Shown: one piece after another, positions 54,669 to 62,657 of the stretch | Numbering within the stretch: the first letter of the stretch is position 1 | Layout of the letters: each line of letters opens with the position of its first letter | Origin: Clostridium sp. UBA701 | GTDB lineage: Bacteria > Bacillota > Clostridia > Clostridiales > Clostridiaceae | Length of the DNA stretch: 64,000 nt | Assembly: GCA_002298125.1 (NCBI GenBank) | Contig: DBMJ01000016.1 | Span: 62,001 to 126,000, forward strand | Direction of reading: 5' to 3' | Position numbers and translations under genes: made by a program | Notes under the pieces: generated by a model | The model's database searches: none | The model's input: the letters and a program-made list of their open reading frames with translations, nothing else | Told to the model about the DNA's origin: nothing

Positions 54669-55396
54669 TGATCCATCAATCCTTTCAAGCCTCTTAGGGA
54701 TATAAAACAGGTTTCACCGTTACACATTATTATAGACATGCTTGCCTTGTCAATCTCCTGAATTTTTTCTATGTTAACTAGATAGGAGGTATGACTTCTA
54801 TAGAAGCCTTCTGGTAGTCTGCCTTCCACCTCCTTCATCTTTCCATAAAACTCAAACTGACCATGATAGGTGTGTATTCTAAGCTTATGGATCTTTTCTG
54901 TGGTTTCAATAAAAATAATGTCGTCTAAGCATATATTTAAAATCCTCGTGCCTGTGTCTACTGTGAGAAAGTTTTTCACTCCCTTGCGAATATCCTGAAG
55001 CTTCTTTTCAATGGTTAGAAGACATTCTTCAATGCGGGTTTCAAAAGCATAGGGGTTATCCTTTAAAATAAAATCCAAGGCTTCCACCTTATACTCAAAG
55101 GATATGGTGGTAAGCTCAGAATGAGTGGTAACAAACACTATAAAGCCCATGGAGTCATAATGCCTGATTTCTCTTGCCAAGGATAGTCCGTTAATGTCTG
55201 CATTTAAGGATATATCAAGTATGTAAGCCCGGGTAACCCCCTGATGAGTTCTCACCACTGAGAGTACATCATTTGGATTAGCTGTAGATAAATTTATATT
55301 CATGTTAAGCTCATGCTTTTCTATAGCTTTATTTACAATTCTTTCAATGCGCTCTCTTTGTATATTATTATCCTCGCAGATTATTATCTCCAACAA
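54656..55396 (-). CDS. agrA: AgrA-type LytTR response regulator
   Basis: A 246-residue regulator. The receiver domain (1-130) has acidic pocket IICEDNN, phospho-acceptor Asp in YILDISLNADINGL and Lys in LKDNPYAF. The C-terminal LytTR DNA-binding domain (about 140-240) has ILNICLDDIIFIETTEKIHK, FYRSHTSYLVNIEKI. It should activate agrBD through the repeat pair at 52492. On the minus strand AAAGGAGG lies 10 bases before ATG 55396. Confidence 0.93.
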   Translation of the reverse strand: MLEIIICEDNNIQRERIERIVNKAIEKHELNMNINLSTANPNDVLSVVRTHQGVTRAYILDISLNADINGLSLAREIRHYDSMGFIVFVTTHSELTTISFEYKVEALDFILKDNPYAFETRIEECLLTIEKKLQDIRKGVKNFLTVDTGTRILNICLDDIIFIETTEKIHKLRIHTYHGQFEFYGKMKEVEGRLPEGFYRSHTSYLVNIEKIQEIDKASMSIIMCNGETCFISLRGLKGLMDQCTK

Positions 55397-55516
55397 TTAA
55401 ACTCCTCCTTTATATAGTAATCTTGTGTATATATGACACCGTATAACAATTTTACTATATTTAGTGACTTAAAGTAAACAATTAACTGCAAAAATCTAGT
55501 TGCTTTTCACAAATGG

Positions 55517-55546
55517 TGACAAAATATGAAGCTTATATGACAAAAT
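55517..55546 (-). promoter_or_regulatory. Second 21-bp-phased direct repeat, upstream of agrAC
   Basis: TGACAAAAT at 55517-55525 is repeated at 55538-55546 with a 12-base gap, again a 21-bp phase, about 120 bases upstream of agrA. The sequence differs from the agrBD repeats, so it may bind another LytTR protein or be chance. Confidence 0.4.
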
Positions 55547-55550
55547 CGAC

Positions 55551-55580
55551 AAAAAACCCCTTTTTCATACAAAAGGGGTG
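55551..55580 (-). terminator. Terminator of the hydE-larE unit
   Basis: Read on the minus strand, CCCCTTTT pairs with AAAAGGGG and is followed by six T, starting 7 bases after the larE-like stop. Confidence 0.85.
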
Positions 55581-55586
55581 AACTAT

Positions 55587-56429
55587 CTAGATGTATTCCT
55601 TTTTTTGTGAAGAGGATAAGCCCTCATTTAAGCTTCCGCTTCGATAGCCTTGAAGGTCTAGAGAACTATAGGCAAAGCCTAGAGCTTTCAATTCTGAAGC
55701 TACAAAGTCCATGAAATCTGTATTAAAGAAATTTTCCCTGTCCTCTGGCGGTACCTCAATTCTTGCGGTATCCCCGTGGTATCTCACTCTAACCTGAGAA
55801 AAGCCCTTGGATAAAAGCAAATCTTCAGCAGCTTCAATTCGTCTAAGCTTCTCCTCTGTAATCTCCTCTCCATAGGGGAACCTAGAGGAAAGGCAGGCAT
55901 AGGAAGGCTTCTGCCAGGTAGGAAGCATAAGCTCCTTTGAGAGGAGTCTTATCTCCTCCTTAGTAAGTCCAGCCTCCTTTAAGGGACTCTTTATATGAAG
56001 CTCCTCCAGGGCTTTTCTCCCTGGTCTATAATCCGATAAATCATCTATATTAGAGCCCTCCATCACTACTGCCACATTTTCTTCATAAGCAGCCTTTAAA
56101 AGCTTAGAAAAGAGCTCCTTCTTGCAGTGATAACATCTATCTGGAGGATTCTTTACGAATTCTAGAAGCTCCAGCTCATTGGTCTCAATGATTCTATGAC
56201 GGGCTTTAAGAGAGGCAATAAAGCTTAGGGCCTCAGTAAATTCTCTCTTTGGAAAGGAGGCGGAACGAATAGTTATGGCAAGAACCTTATCACCTAGGGT
56301 GTCTGAGGCCACCTTTAGGAGAAGGGTACTGTCTACTCCTCCGGAAAAAGCCACCGCAGCAGAGCCATAGCTTTTTATAATATCCACAAGCTTTTTATAT
56401 TTTTCATTTAGAGTTATATTATCAACCAT
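55587..56429 (-). CDS. larE: LarE-like ATP-dependent sulfur transferase (PP-loop)
   Basis: The 280-residue protein has an N-type ATP pyrophosphatase loop VAFSGGVDSTLLLKVA (about 26-41) and the LarE-specific PPDRCYHCKKELFSKLL and KPSYACLSSRFPYGE. LarE adenylates a nicotinate dinucleotide and donates its own Cys sulfur to build the nickel-pincer cofactor of lactate racemase. No larA, larB or larC is in the window; instead it is directly downstream of hydE (start abuts its stop), so it may serve another sulfur insertion. AAGGAG lies 10 bases before ATG 56429. Confidence 0.85.
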   Translation of the reverse strand: MVDNITLNEKYKKLVDIIKSYGSAAVAFSGGVDSTLLLKVASDTLGDKVLAITIRSASFPKREFTEALSFIASLKARHRIIETNELELLEFVKNPPDRCYHCKKELFSKLLKAAYEENVAVVMEGSNIDDLSDYRPGRKALEELHIKSPLKEAGLTKEEIRLLSKELMLPTWQKPSYACLSSRFPYGEEITEEKLRRIEAAEDLLLSKGFSQVRVRYHGDTARIEVPPEDRENFFNTDFMDFVASELKALGFAYSSLDLQGYRSGSLNEGLSSSQKKEYI

Positions 56430-57470
56430 CTATTCATTTCTCCTTGCGTAATTTTTACTCATTCCCTGGTGAAGAGCCACCCTTCTTCCAATGGAGGCAA
56501 GCTTAGCACTAACTGCAGTATAGCTGTGCTCAGGGTCATCCTTTAAGCTGGCCTTTCCAGGATAAAGTGTATAGAGCTCCTTAAATTCCTGTATGGTAAC
56601 ATTGGGCATTACTACATTGCCGCCGCACTGCAAGGCCTTCATCCTGCCTCCAGGAGCTAAGGTCTCCATGGCAGTGGTAGCAGGCAGATTGCAATAGGGT
56701 AAAAGCAGTCTTGTAAGGGCAAGAACCTTTAGACTCAAGGTGAAATCTCCGGGAGAGGCCTCACTAAGAGGAGTATCCTCATTTGGTATAAAGGGACCTA
56801 TGCCAATCATATCAGCATCAATTTCCAAAAAGAAAAGTAAATCCTCAGCAATGGAGTGAAGGCTCTGATTTGGAAGTCCAACCAAGGAGCCAGTTCCCAC
56901 CTCATAGCCTAAGGCTCTAAGGTGTTTTAGACATTCCTTCCTGTTTTCATGGCTCATCTTAGGATCCATATCCTCATAGAGTTTTTTGTCTGTAGTCTCA
57001 ATTCTTATAAGATATCTGTCGGCTCCAGCCCTTTTGTAGGCCTCATATTCCTCAAAGCTCTTTTCTCCCATGCTCAAGGTGATAGCCATATCAAGCTTTT
57101 TAAGCTTAGAAATAATTGAGGTCATACGCTCTAGGGTAAAGTAATCATCCTCTCCAGATTGAAGCACCAAAGTCTTATAGCCAAGAGACTTTGCTCCCTC
57201 TGCCATCTCTAGAATCTGATCCTCTGTAAGCCTGTAGCGCTGAACATTTTTATTGTGAGAACGGAGTCCGCAGTATAGACAATCTCTTTTGCAGTAGTTG
57301 GAAAACTCTATAAGAGCTCTTAAATGGACCTCATCCCCAACATACTTTTGCCTAACCCTGTCTGCAGCAGCAAAGAGCTCCTCATTTATACTATTATCCC
57401 TAAGGAGAGTGATAAGCTCCTCTTTATTTAAAACATGAGTACTTTCTAGTTTTTGTATAAGGGTATTCAT
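56430..57470 (-). CDS. hydE: [FeFe]-hydrogenase H-cluster maturase HydE (radical SAM)
   Basis: A 346-residue radical SAM enzyme with the cluster motif CKRDCLYCGLR (residues 64-74). Other family features are QSGEDDYFTLERM, YLIRIETTDKKLY, GSLVGLPNQSLHSIAEDL, GIGPFIPNEDTPL and the C-terminal PNVTIQEFKELY. HydE acts with HydF and HydG to build the H-cluster, so the organism should make [FeFe] hydrogenase. The related BioB/PylB families lack this pattern. GGAG lies 9 bases before ATG 57470. Confidence 0.93.
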   Translation of the reverse strand: MNTLIQKLESTHVLNKEELITLLRDNSINEELFAAADRVRQKYVGDEVHLRALIEFSNYCKRDCLYCGLRSHNKNVQRYRLTEDQILEMAEGAKSLGYKTLVLQSGEDDYFTLERMTSIISKLKKLDMAITLSMGEKSFEEYEAYKRAGADRYLIRIETTDKKLYEDMDPKMSHENRKECLKHLRALGYEVGTGSLVGLPNQSLHSIAEDLLFFLEIDADMIGIGPFIPNEDTPLSEASPGDFTLSLKVLALTRLLLPYCNLPATTAMETLAPGGRMKALQCGGNVVMPNVTIQEFKELYTLYPGKASLKDDPEHSYTAVSAKLASIGRRVALHQGMSKNYARRNE

Positions 57471-57660
57471 GGTACCACTCCTTTGTAAAAAGGTTTAATC
57501 AACTATTATTGTATGCTTTACTATAGGTGCTGTAAATGATTAGAATCAAAAAAGGCACCCCTAAAACCTGTTAATTGTGTTAAAATAATAGAACAAAAGC
57601 AGTTTAAAGATTGAAATGCAGGATATAGCTATAATATATATGAAAAAAGGAGAAATACAA

Positions 57661-59046
57661 ATGGAGACAAAAACAGTACCTGTAGAAAAGAATAAGAAAT
57701 ATGAAATAGATATAACAAGCTATGGCCATGAGGGTGAAGGAGTTGGGAAGCTTCAGGATTTCACTGTGTTTGTACCCGGAGCCATAAAGGGTGAGAGGGT
57801 AAAGCTTTTAATGGTAAAGGTGAATAAGAGCTATGGCTTTGGAAAGCTTATAGAGGTTATCACCCCCTCAGAAGAGAGAAGAGAGCCCTCATGTCCCACC
57901 TATAAGCAATGCGGAGGCTGTAAGCTTCAGCATATGAGCTATGAAGAGCAGCTTAAATTTAAAACAGGTAGAGTAAAGGCGGCCCTAGAGAGAATAGGGA
58001 AGCTTACTGATGTAATTATTCATCCTACAATTGGCATGGAAGAGCCCTATATTTATAGAAACAAGGTACAGCTTCCCATAGGAAAGGTAGGAGACAAGGT
58101 GGAAATGGGCTTTTATGCACCAAGAAGCCATAGAATAATCCCCATGGAGAGCTGCGGCATTCAAAATGAAACAGCAGACAGAGTTATGAAGCTTGTAAAA
58201 GGCTGGGCCAACAAGTATAGGGTAGAGCCCTATGATGAGGAGAGTAACACTGGACTTTTGAGACACCTTATGGTGAGGTGGGCGTACAAAACTGGGGAGA
58301 CCATGGTGGTGCTGGTGGTGAACGGGGAGGAGCTGCCGCGGGGGGAGGAGCTAATAAAAGCTTTAAGAGATGAAGTGCCGGGCCTTGTAAGCATAATAAT
58401 AAATGTAAATAAGAAGTCCACCAATGTGGTACTGGGAGATAAGAATATTGTACTCTGGGGAAAGGACACCATAACAGACTACATAGGAGAATACAGATTT
58501 AAGATTTCACCTCACTCCTTCTTTCAGGTTAATCCCACACAGACAGTAGTGCTCTATGAAAAGGCACTGCAATATGCTAAGCTAAGCGGTGAGGAAGTGG
58601 TGTTTGACGCCTACTGTGGCACAGGAACCATTTCACTATTCCTATCCGCCAAGGCAAAAAAGGTTTATGGAGTGGAGATAGTGCCTCAAGCCATTGAAAA
58701 CGCCATAGAAAATGCCAAAGAAAACCAGGTGGAAAATGTGGAGTTTATGGTGGGCAAGGCCGAGGAGGAAATTCCAAGGCTTATTGAAAGAGGAATAAAA
58801 GCACAGGTAGTGGTGGTGGACCCGCCAAGAAAGGGCTGCGAAGCCTCACTGCTTAAGGCCATTGCCAAGATGGCTCCAGAGAGAATAGTCTACGTTTCCT
58901 GCGATGTGGAAACTCTGGCAAGAGACCTTAGGATGCTAGAGGACATGGGGTATAAGACGAAAGAGGTGCAACCGGTAGATATGTTCCCACAGACGGGGCA
59001 TGTTGAGGTGGTTGTTAAACTTACGAAGAACGAAGTGATGAAGTAA
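57661..59046 (+). CDS. rlmD: 23S rRNA (uracil-5-)-methyltransferase, RlmD/RumA type
   Basis: An S-adenosylmethionine-dependent RNA methyltransferase of 461 residues. TRAM domain is about 1-65 (YGHEGEGVGKLQDFTVFVPG). The 4Fe-4S cluster Cys are in CPTYKQCGGCKLQHM. The SAM site is DAYCGTGTISLFLSAK, followed by VVVDPPRKGCEAS and the catalytic Cys in RIVYVSCDVETLARDL. ATG 57661 is chosen because AAAGGAG lies 8 bases before it (57616 is weaker). The end (HVEVVVKLTKNEVMK) is repeated downstream, so the present C terminus may have been replaced by an integrating element. Confidence 0.95.
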   Translation: METKTVPVEKNKKYEIDITSYGHEGEGVGKLQDFTVFVPGAIKGERVKLLMVKVNKSYGFGKLIEVITPSEERREPSCPTYKQCGGCKLQHMSYEEQLKFKTGRVKAALERIGKLTDVIIHPTIGMEEPYIYRNKVQLPIGKVGDKVEMGFYAPRSHRIIPMESCGIQNETADRVMKLVKGWANKYRVEPYDEESNTGLLRHLMVRWAYKTGETMVVLVVNGEELPRGEELIKALRDEVPGLVSIIINVNKKSTNVVLGDKNIVLWGKDTITDYIGEYRFKISPHSFFQVNPTQTVVLYEKALQYAKLSGEEVVFDAYCGTGTISLFLSAKAKKVYGVEIVPQAIENAIENAKENQVENVEFMVGKAEEEIPRLIERGIKAQVVVVDPPRKGCEASLLKAIAKMAPERIVYVSCDVETLARDLRMLEDMGYKTKEVQPVDMFPQTGHVEVVVKLTKNEVMK

Positions 59047-59280
59047 GTTTATTACAACCACCCATGCAAGGCTTTCCCATGAAAAGGAGTCGAAGACGAA
59101 CTTTGAATGGCAGAAAGCTACTGCTGAGGTGGTAACGCTGCTTACGAAGAACGAGGTGATGAAGTAAGTTTTTTACAACCACCCATGCAAGGGTTGCCAA
59201 AGAAATCGAGCGAAGTGAAGATTGATTTGCTGCAAGCTACTGCTGAGACGGTTACTTTAATGTCAAGGGTAGAGAAGTAA
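59004..59280 (+). repeat. Tandem near-copies of the rlmD 3' end (integration scar)
   Basis: Three partial copies begin at TGAGGTGG 59004, TGAGGTGG 59125 and TGAGACGG 59244, spaced 121 and 119 bp. Copies 1 and 2 match at 50 of 52 bases over 59020-59071 and 59141-59192, including the stop codon. They encode alternative tails: VEVVVKLTKNEVMK, AEVVTLLTKNEVMK and AETVTLMSRVEK. This is the pattern left when elements insert at a gene's 3' end and restore it each time. Confidence 0.75.
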
Positions 59281-59311
59281 AGTGCATAAAAGCCTTGAAA
59301 TAAGGGGTTTA

Positions 59312-59349
59312 CGAGGATTAGAGTGTAAAATCTAACCCTCGGATTTTTT
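59312..59349 (+). terminator. Terminator downstream of the rlmD repeats
   Basis: CGAGGATTAGA pairs with TCTAACCCTCG (one mismatch), followed by GGATTTTTTG. It lies beyond the tandem repeats, so it originally served rlmD or an element end. Confidence 0.75.
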
Positions 59350-59606
59350 GTTAGATTAATCAGAACCAAACATATCCACGATAGAAATACCTTAGGGTTG
59401 AGTTGACAGGATTAAAATGGATAGGTTGTGGAGACAAAAATGTTGAATTCAGATATCTGATATTTGTTTATAAAAACATAAATTAAAAAATTGATATTAA
59501 TAATGCAGTGACTAAAAAAATAATATGCATAGTAGTTAATCCACCGAGTTTCACACTTTGTTTAATTGAAGCAATAAACAAAATATTAGGTGCTTCAAAC
59601 ATTTTA

Positions 59607-59636
59607 TTCGACGCATATTAAAATATATGCTATAAT
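59607..59636 (+). promoter_or_regulatory. Methyltransferase promoter with palindromic operator in the spacer
   Basis: TTCGAC (59607) and TATAAT (59631-59636) are separated by 18 bases, all occupied by the inverted repeat GCATAT-TAAAAT-ATATGC. A dimer binding there would block polymerase. The first domain of the methyltransferase is an Xre-type HTH, so autoregulation is likely. Confidence 0.6.
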
Positions 59637-59673
59637 TAAGGTATATAAATCAAAAGAGGAGGCTTTTGGAACA

Positions 59674-61236
59674 ATGAAGGCTTGTTATAATAAACTTCTT
59701 AAAATGTTAATAGATAGAAAAATGACAAAAACCGATTTGCGTCAGCAGGCGAAGATAAGTAGTAGTACCCTTGCAAAGATTGGCAAGCAAGAAATGGTCA
59801 GCTCGGATGTCCTTGTGAAAATCTGTAATGCACTTCAATGTGATATAAGTGATATAGTTGAATTGGTAAAGGATGAAAATGAAGAATATATTGTTCATTT
59901 TCATCCCGATAAGTTAAAGGTGGTATCGCTCTTCTCAGGTGCTGGAGGTATGGATCTTGGATTTATAAATGCAGGGTTTGAGATAATTTGGGCAAATGAT
60001 TTTTTTGAAGATGCGGTTAATTCCTATAGAAAGAATATAGGAAAACATATGATTCATGGTGATATCACTAAGATTTCTAGTTGTGATATACCTGATGGTG
60101 CAGACGTAGTTATAGGTGGATTCCCTTGCCAAGGATTTTCAGTAGCAAATACTAGACGTTCTATGGAGGATAAGCGTAATTTCTTGTACAAAGAGATGCT
60201 TAGAGTAATAGCTGATAAAAAACCTAAATTTTTTGTGGCAGAGAATGTAAAAGGGCTTTTATCTATCGAAGGTGGTAAAGTTTTTGAAATGATAAAATCT
60301 GATTTTGAGAATCTTAAGGATAATGATGGTAATATCATTGGATATAAGGTTGATGCAAGAATCTTAAATGCCGCGGAATATGGAGTGCCGCAGGCTAGAG
60401 AAAGAGTTGTAATTATTGGTAATAAAATAGGAGTAGAGAATCCTTATCCTGTCGCTACACATTATGTTGAAGGGGTATCGAAGAGTTCTGAGAAATTAAT
60501 ACCAGCAATTACAACAGAACAAGCGATTGGTTTCCTATCCAATAAAAAGCTTACAAAAAATATAGTTCGAGTGAGTAAGGAAGAGATAGATGCCCACATA
60601 AAAAAAACTGGATTATCTGATGTTGAGGGATTCTACTCGATTTTAGGTGTAGATTCGAACTACAATGAGATTTTTATAAAGAACCATATCGCATCTGAAA
60701 ATGTGGCGGATACCTTTTGGGGAAGAAAATATGAAGTAAATCAGCATGACATTTGTGATTATTTACGATACTGGAGAGATAAGGCAGGATGGACTACAAA
60801 GAAGGTTGATGAACATTTTGGCTATTCTTATACCGCAGGACATTGGTTTAGAAAAGACAATAATTCAGGTAGCATACCAAAGCCGGAAGATTGGTGGGAA
60901 CTGAAAAAAATATTTGGATTTGATGACAAATATGATGAGGCTGTTACAACGCTTGTTGAGAAAGAAATTCAATTTGAACAATCGTTGAGAATCACAAACT
61001 GGGATAGACCAAGTGATACTATTACTGCTACAAGCCCTGAAATCCACGTAAACAAGATGCGTAGATTGAGTGCGAGAGAATGCGCTATTTTACAAACATT
61101 TCCATTAGAATACGAGTTTACAGGAAGTTTGAACAAGATGTATACACAGATTGGAAATGCAGTTCCTGTAAAATTAGCGACAAAGATAGCGGCCGGGATA
61201 TATGAGGCAATTGAGGTGGACAATAAAAAGAAATAA
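59674..61236 (+). CDS. DNA (cytosine-5-)-methyltransferase with N-terminal Xre-type HTH
   Basis: The 520-residue protein starts with a Cro/CI-type HTH (1-68: TKTDLRQQAKISSSTLAKI). The C5-methylase core follows: motif I VVSLFSGAGGMDLGF, motif IV GGFPCQGFSVANTRR with catalytic Cys152, motif VI VAENVKGLLS, motif VIII NAAEYGVPQARERVVIIG, motif IX RRLSARECAILQTFP and motif X QIGNAVPVKLA. The target-recognition region (about 275-440) contains an unusual internal HTH-like GWTTKKVDEHFGYSYTAGHW. ATG 59674 follows AGAGGAGG by 11 bases. It should protect DNA against the nucleases encoded at 61642-63467. Confidence 0.93.
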   Translation: MKACYNKLLKMLIDRKMTKTDLRQQAKISSSTLAKIGKQEMVSSDVLVKICNALQCDISDIVELVKDENEEYIVHFHPDKLKVVSLFSGAGGMDLGFINAGFEIIWANDFFEDAVNSYRKNIGKHMIHGDITKISSCDIPDGADVVIGGFPCQGFSVANTRRSMEDKRNFLYKEMLRVIADKKPKFFVAENVKGLLSIEGGKVFEMIKSDFENLKDNDGNIIGYKVDARILNAAEYGVPQARERVVIIGNKIGVENPYPVATHYVEGVSKSSEKLIPAITTEQAIGFLSNKKLTKNIVRVSKEEIDAHIKKTGLSDVEGFYSILGVDSNYNEIFIKNHIASENVADTFWGRKYEVNQHDICDYLRYWRDKAGWTTKKVDEHFGYSYTAGHWFRKDNNSGSIPKPEDWWELKKIFGFDDKYDEAVTTLVEKEIQFEQSLRITNWDRPSDTITATSPEIHVNKMRRLSARECAILQTFPLEYEFTGSLNKMYTQIGNAVPVKLATKIAAGIYEAIEVDNKKK

Positions 61237-61278
61237 AATTCCAAGATACTGCCCGTTACATCGAACTTGGAGGCAGAA

Positions 61279-61587
61279 ATGAATTACTATATGGTTGTTA
61301 CAACTGAAATTGATTATGAATGGGATATAGATAATCATTTTAAATGCGCGGGATTCCCTGAAAGGAACAGAAAGTCTTTACAGATGATGAATCCTGGAGA
61401 TGGAATTATTTATTATGTGACTAAACGTTCAAAGTTTATGGCGGCAGTTGAAGTTGCCGGAGAGTATTTTATTCAGAAGATCCTATATGGGATGACATAG
61501 AGTTTATAAAAAATAAGATATAATGGGGTAGTCAAGTACAAGGAAGCTTTAGAAGACTTAGCCAAAATGATTATAACAAAATATTGA
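61279..61587 (+). pseudogene. Decayed EVE-domain gene
   Basis: The first frame (61279-61500) encodes an EVE-type start: NYYMVVTTEIDYEWDI, NPGDGIIYYVTKRSKFMAAV and EVAGEYF. It then goes out of frame. The expected continuation SEDPIWDDIEFIKNKI is found in another frame at 61473-61520, and NGVVKYKEALEDLAKMIITK follows in a third frame up to TGA 61587. EVE domains bind modified bases and are frequent near restriction-modification genes, but this copy is inactive. GGAGG precedes ATG 61279, 6 bases away. Confidence 0.7.
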
Positions 61588-61603
61588 ATTTCATAATAGA
61601 AAG

Positions 61604-61640
61604 GAAGAGGGTTTTATAAGAGAAAACCCTCTTCTTTTAT
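61604..61640. terminator. Terminator between the EVE remnant and the convergent nuclease genes
   Basis: A perfect 12-bp stem GAAGAGGGTTTT / AAAACCCTCTTC, with TTTTA on the plus side. Confidence 0.85.
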
Positions 61641-61641
61641 G

Positions 61642-62604
61642 TTAGATATCCATTTCTTTATATCCGGTCCAAGTATTGTTTTTGGAATCAAATCTATCTC
61701 TTAAGTCCCCGTTGTTCAATCGCATACTATCACCACGTAATATAGCCCTGATTTTGTAAACGTTATTGTCTGAGGTATATGCCCAGGAACAATGATTTGC
61801 CGCATCAAAAAAAATATCTTTTGAACCTCTGCTTTGAGGAATGGTTATTTTGACATATCCTTTTGATAAACAGTGTTTCTCTGCCCATTCTTTTTTCTTT
61901 TTTACTTTTGATGGTACACTTATTGGTGTATATTGTGCGCCATCGGATGCGGTATAGTACTTATATGTTTTAAAATTAACTATTAAGTCTTTGTTAAATA
62001 GGTTTGATAGTTCTCCATTTGGAATGCATACTAATACTAAAGAGGCTTTTTTTCCAATGTTTGTACTTCTTGATATATCAAATTGGACATTATCATCTCT
62101 ATAAATAATTTTTATTACATATGTTAAGATAGGTAACCTACTTACCCTAGCACGAGTGTCTAGATTACTTGCGGTACGAATGTATTTGTGGTTTGAATTG
62201 TCAAACGAAGTTTGATTTGGTTCGACTGATGTGTAACCTATATCGGTTGAGTTTCCTTTTGTATCGAGTGTTTTGCAATCTACACATAAAACACAATCAT
62301 CAAAAATAATCCCTAAATCTGAGCTGATCGGTGACTCATAAATTCCTTTGATATCAGCCATCATGTTTTTGTATACATGATGGCGCACTAAACGTTCAGC
62401 AGCAACCTTCAATTTATTTTTTACATTCCATGTTGATGCAAGTTTTGCATAATTTAATTTTATTTCATTTTCTATAAGAAGTAAGTCTTTTTGAAAGTCT
62501 TTCGAAGTTATGATTAAATCCAATTTCGCAAAATACTTTTTCTCTAATTCTAAAATATCCTTTTGAGCTTTAGTTGTAGTAATGGTTATATCTTGTTTTG
62601 ACAT
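61642..62604 (-). CDS. Putative type II restriction endonuclease subunit A (PD-(D/E)XK)
   Basis: The 320-residue AT-rich protein is not one I recognise by name. It has a helical N terminus (1-80), then the nuclease signature SSDLGIIFDDCVLCVDCKT with Asp96, Asp109 and Lys111, the usual D...(D/E)xK layout. After it come beta-rich segments (RLPILTYVIKIIYRD, KKASLVLVCIPNGELSN). It shares this core with the next protein at the same 13-residue Asp-Asp spacing, so the pair arose by duplication. TAGGAG lies 8 bases before ATG 62604. The restriction role is inferred from the motif and the adjacent methyltransferase. Confidence 0.65.
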   Translation of the reverse strand: MSKQDITITTTKAQKDILELEKKYFAKLDLIITSKDFQKDLLLIENEIKLNYAKLASTWNVKNKLKVAAERLVRHHVYKNMMADIKGIYESPISSDLGIIFDDCVLCVDCKTLDTKGNSTDIGYTSVEPNQTSFDNSNHKYIRTASNLDTRARVSRLPILTYVIKIIYRDDNVQFDISRSTNIGKKASLVLVCIPNGELSNLFNKDLIVNFKTYKYYTASDGAQYTPISVPSKVKKKKEWAEKHCLSKGYVKITIPQSRGSKDIFFDAANHCSWAYTSDNNVYKIRAILRGDSMRLNNGDLRDRFDSKNNTWTGYKEMDI

Positions 62605-62657
62605 AGTTCATCTCCTAAATTGTATCATTTTTTGTGTTAATAAAAGCTAGTGAGGGT

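Larger units (their letters stand above)
59281..59673 (+). other. Gene-free AT-rich stretch between the rlmD scar and the methyltransferase
   Basis: Together with the rlmD repeats this makes a 627-bp gap. It holds a likely rlmD terminator at 59312-59349 and the methyltransferase promoter at 59607-59636. Between these I see only AT-rich sequence without a convincing ORF or RNA. Confidence 0.6.

Noticed and set aside
59142..59369. Minus-strand ORF over the rlmD repeats
   Set aside because: It is antisense to duplicated rlmD tail and terminator sequence; no ribosome site or family pattern.
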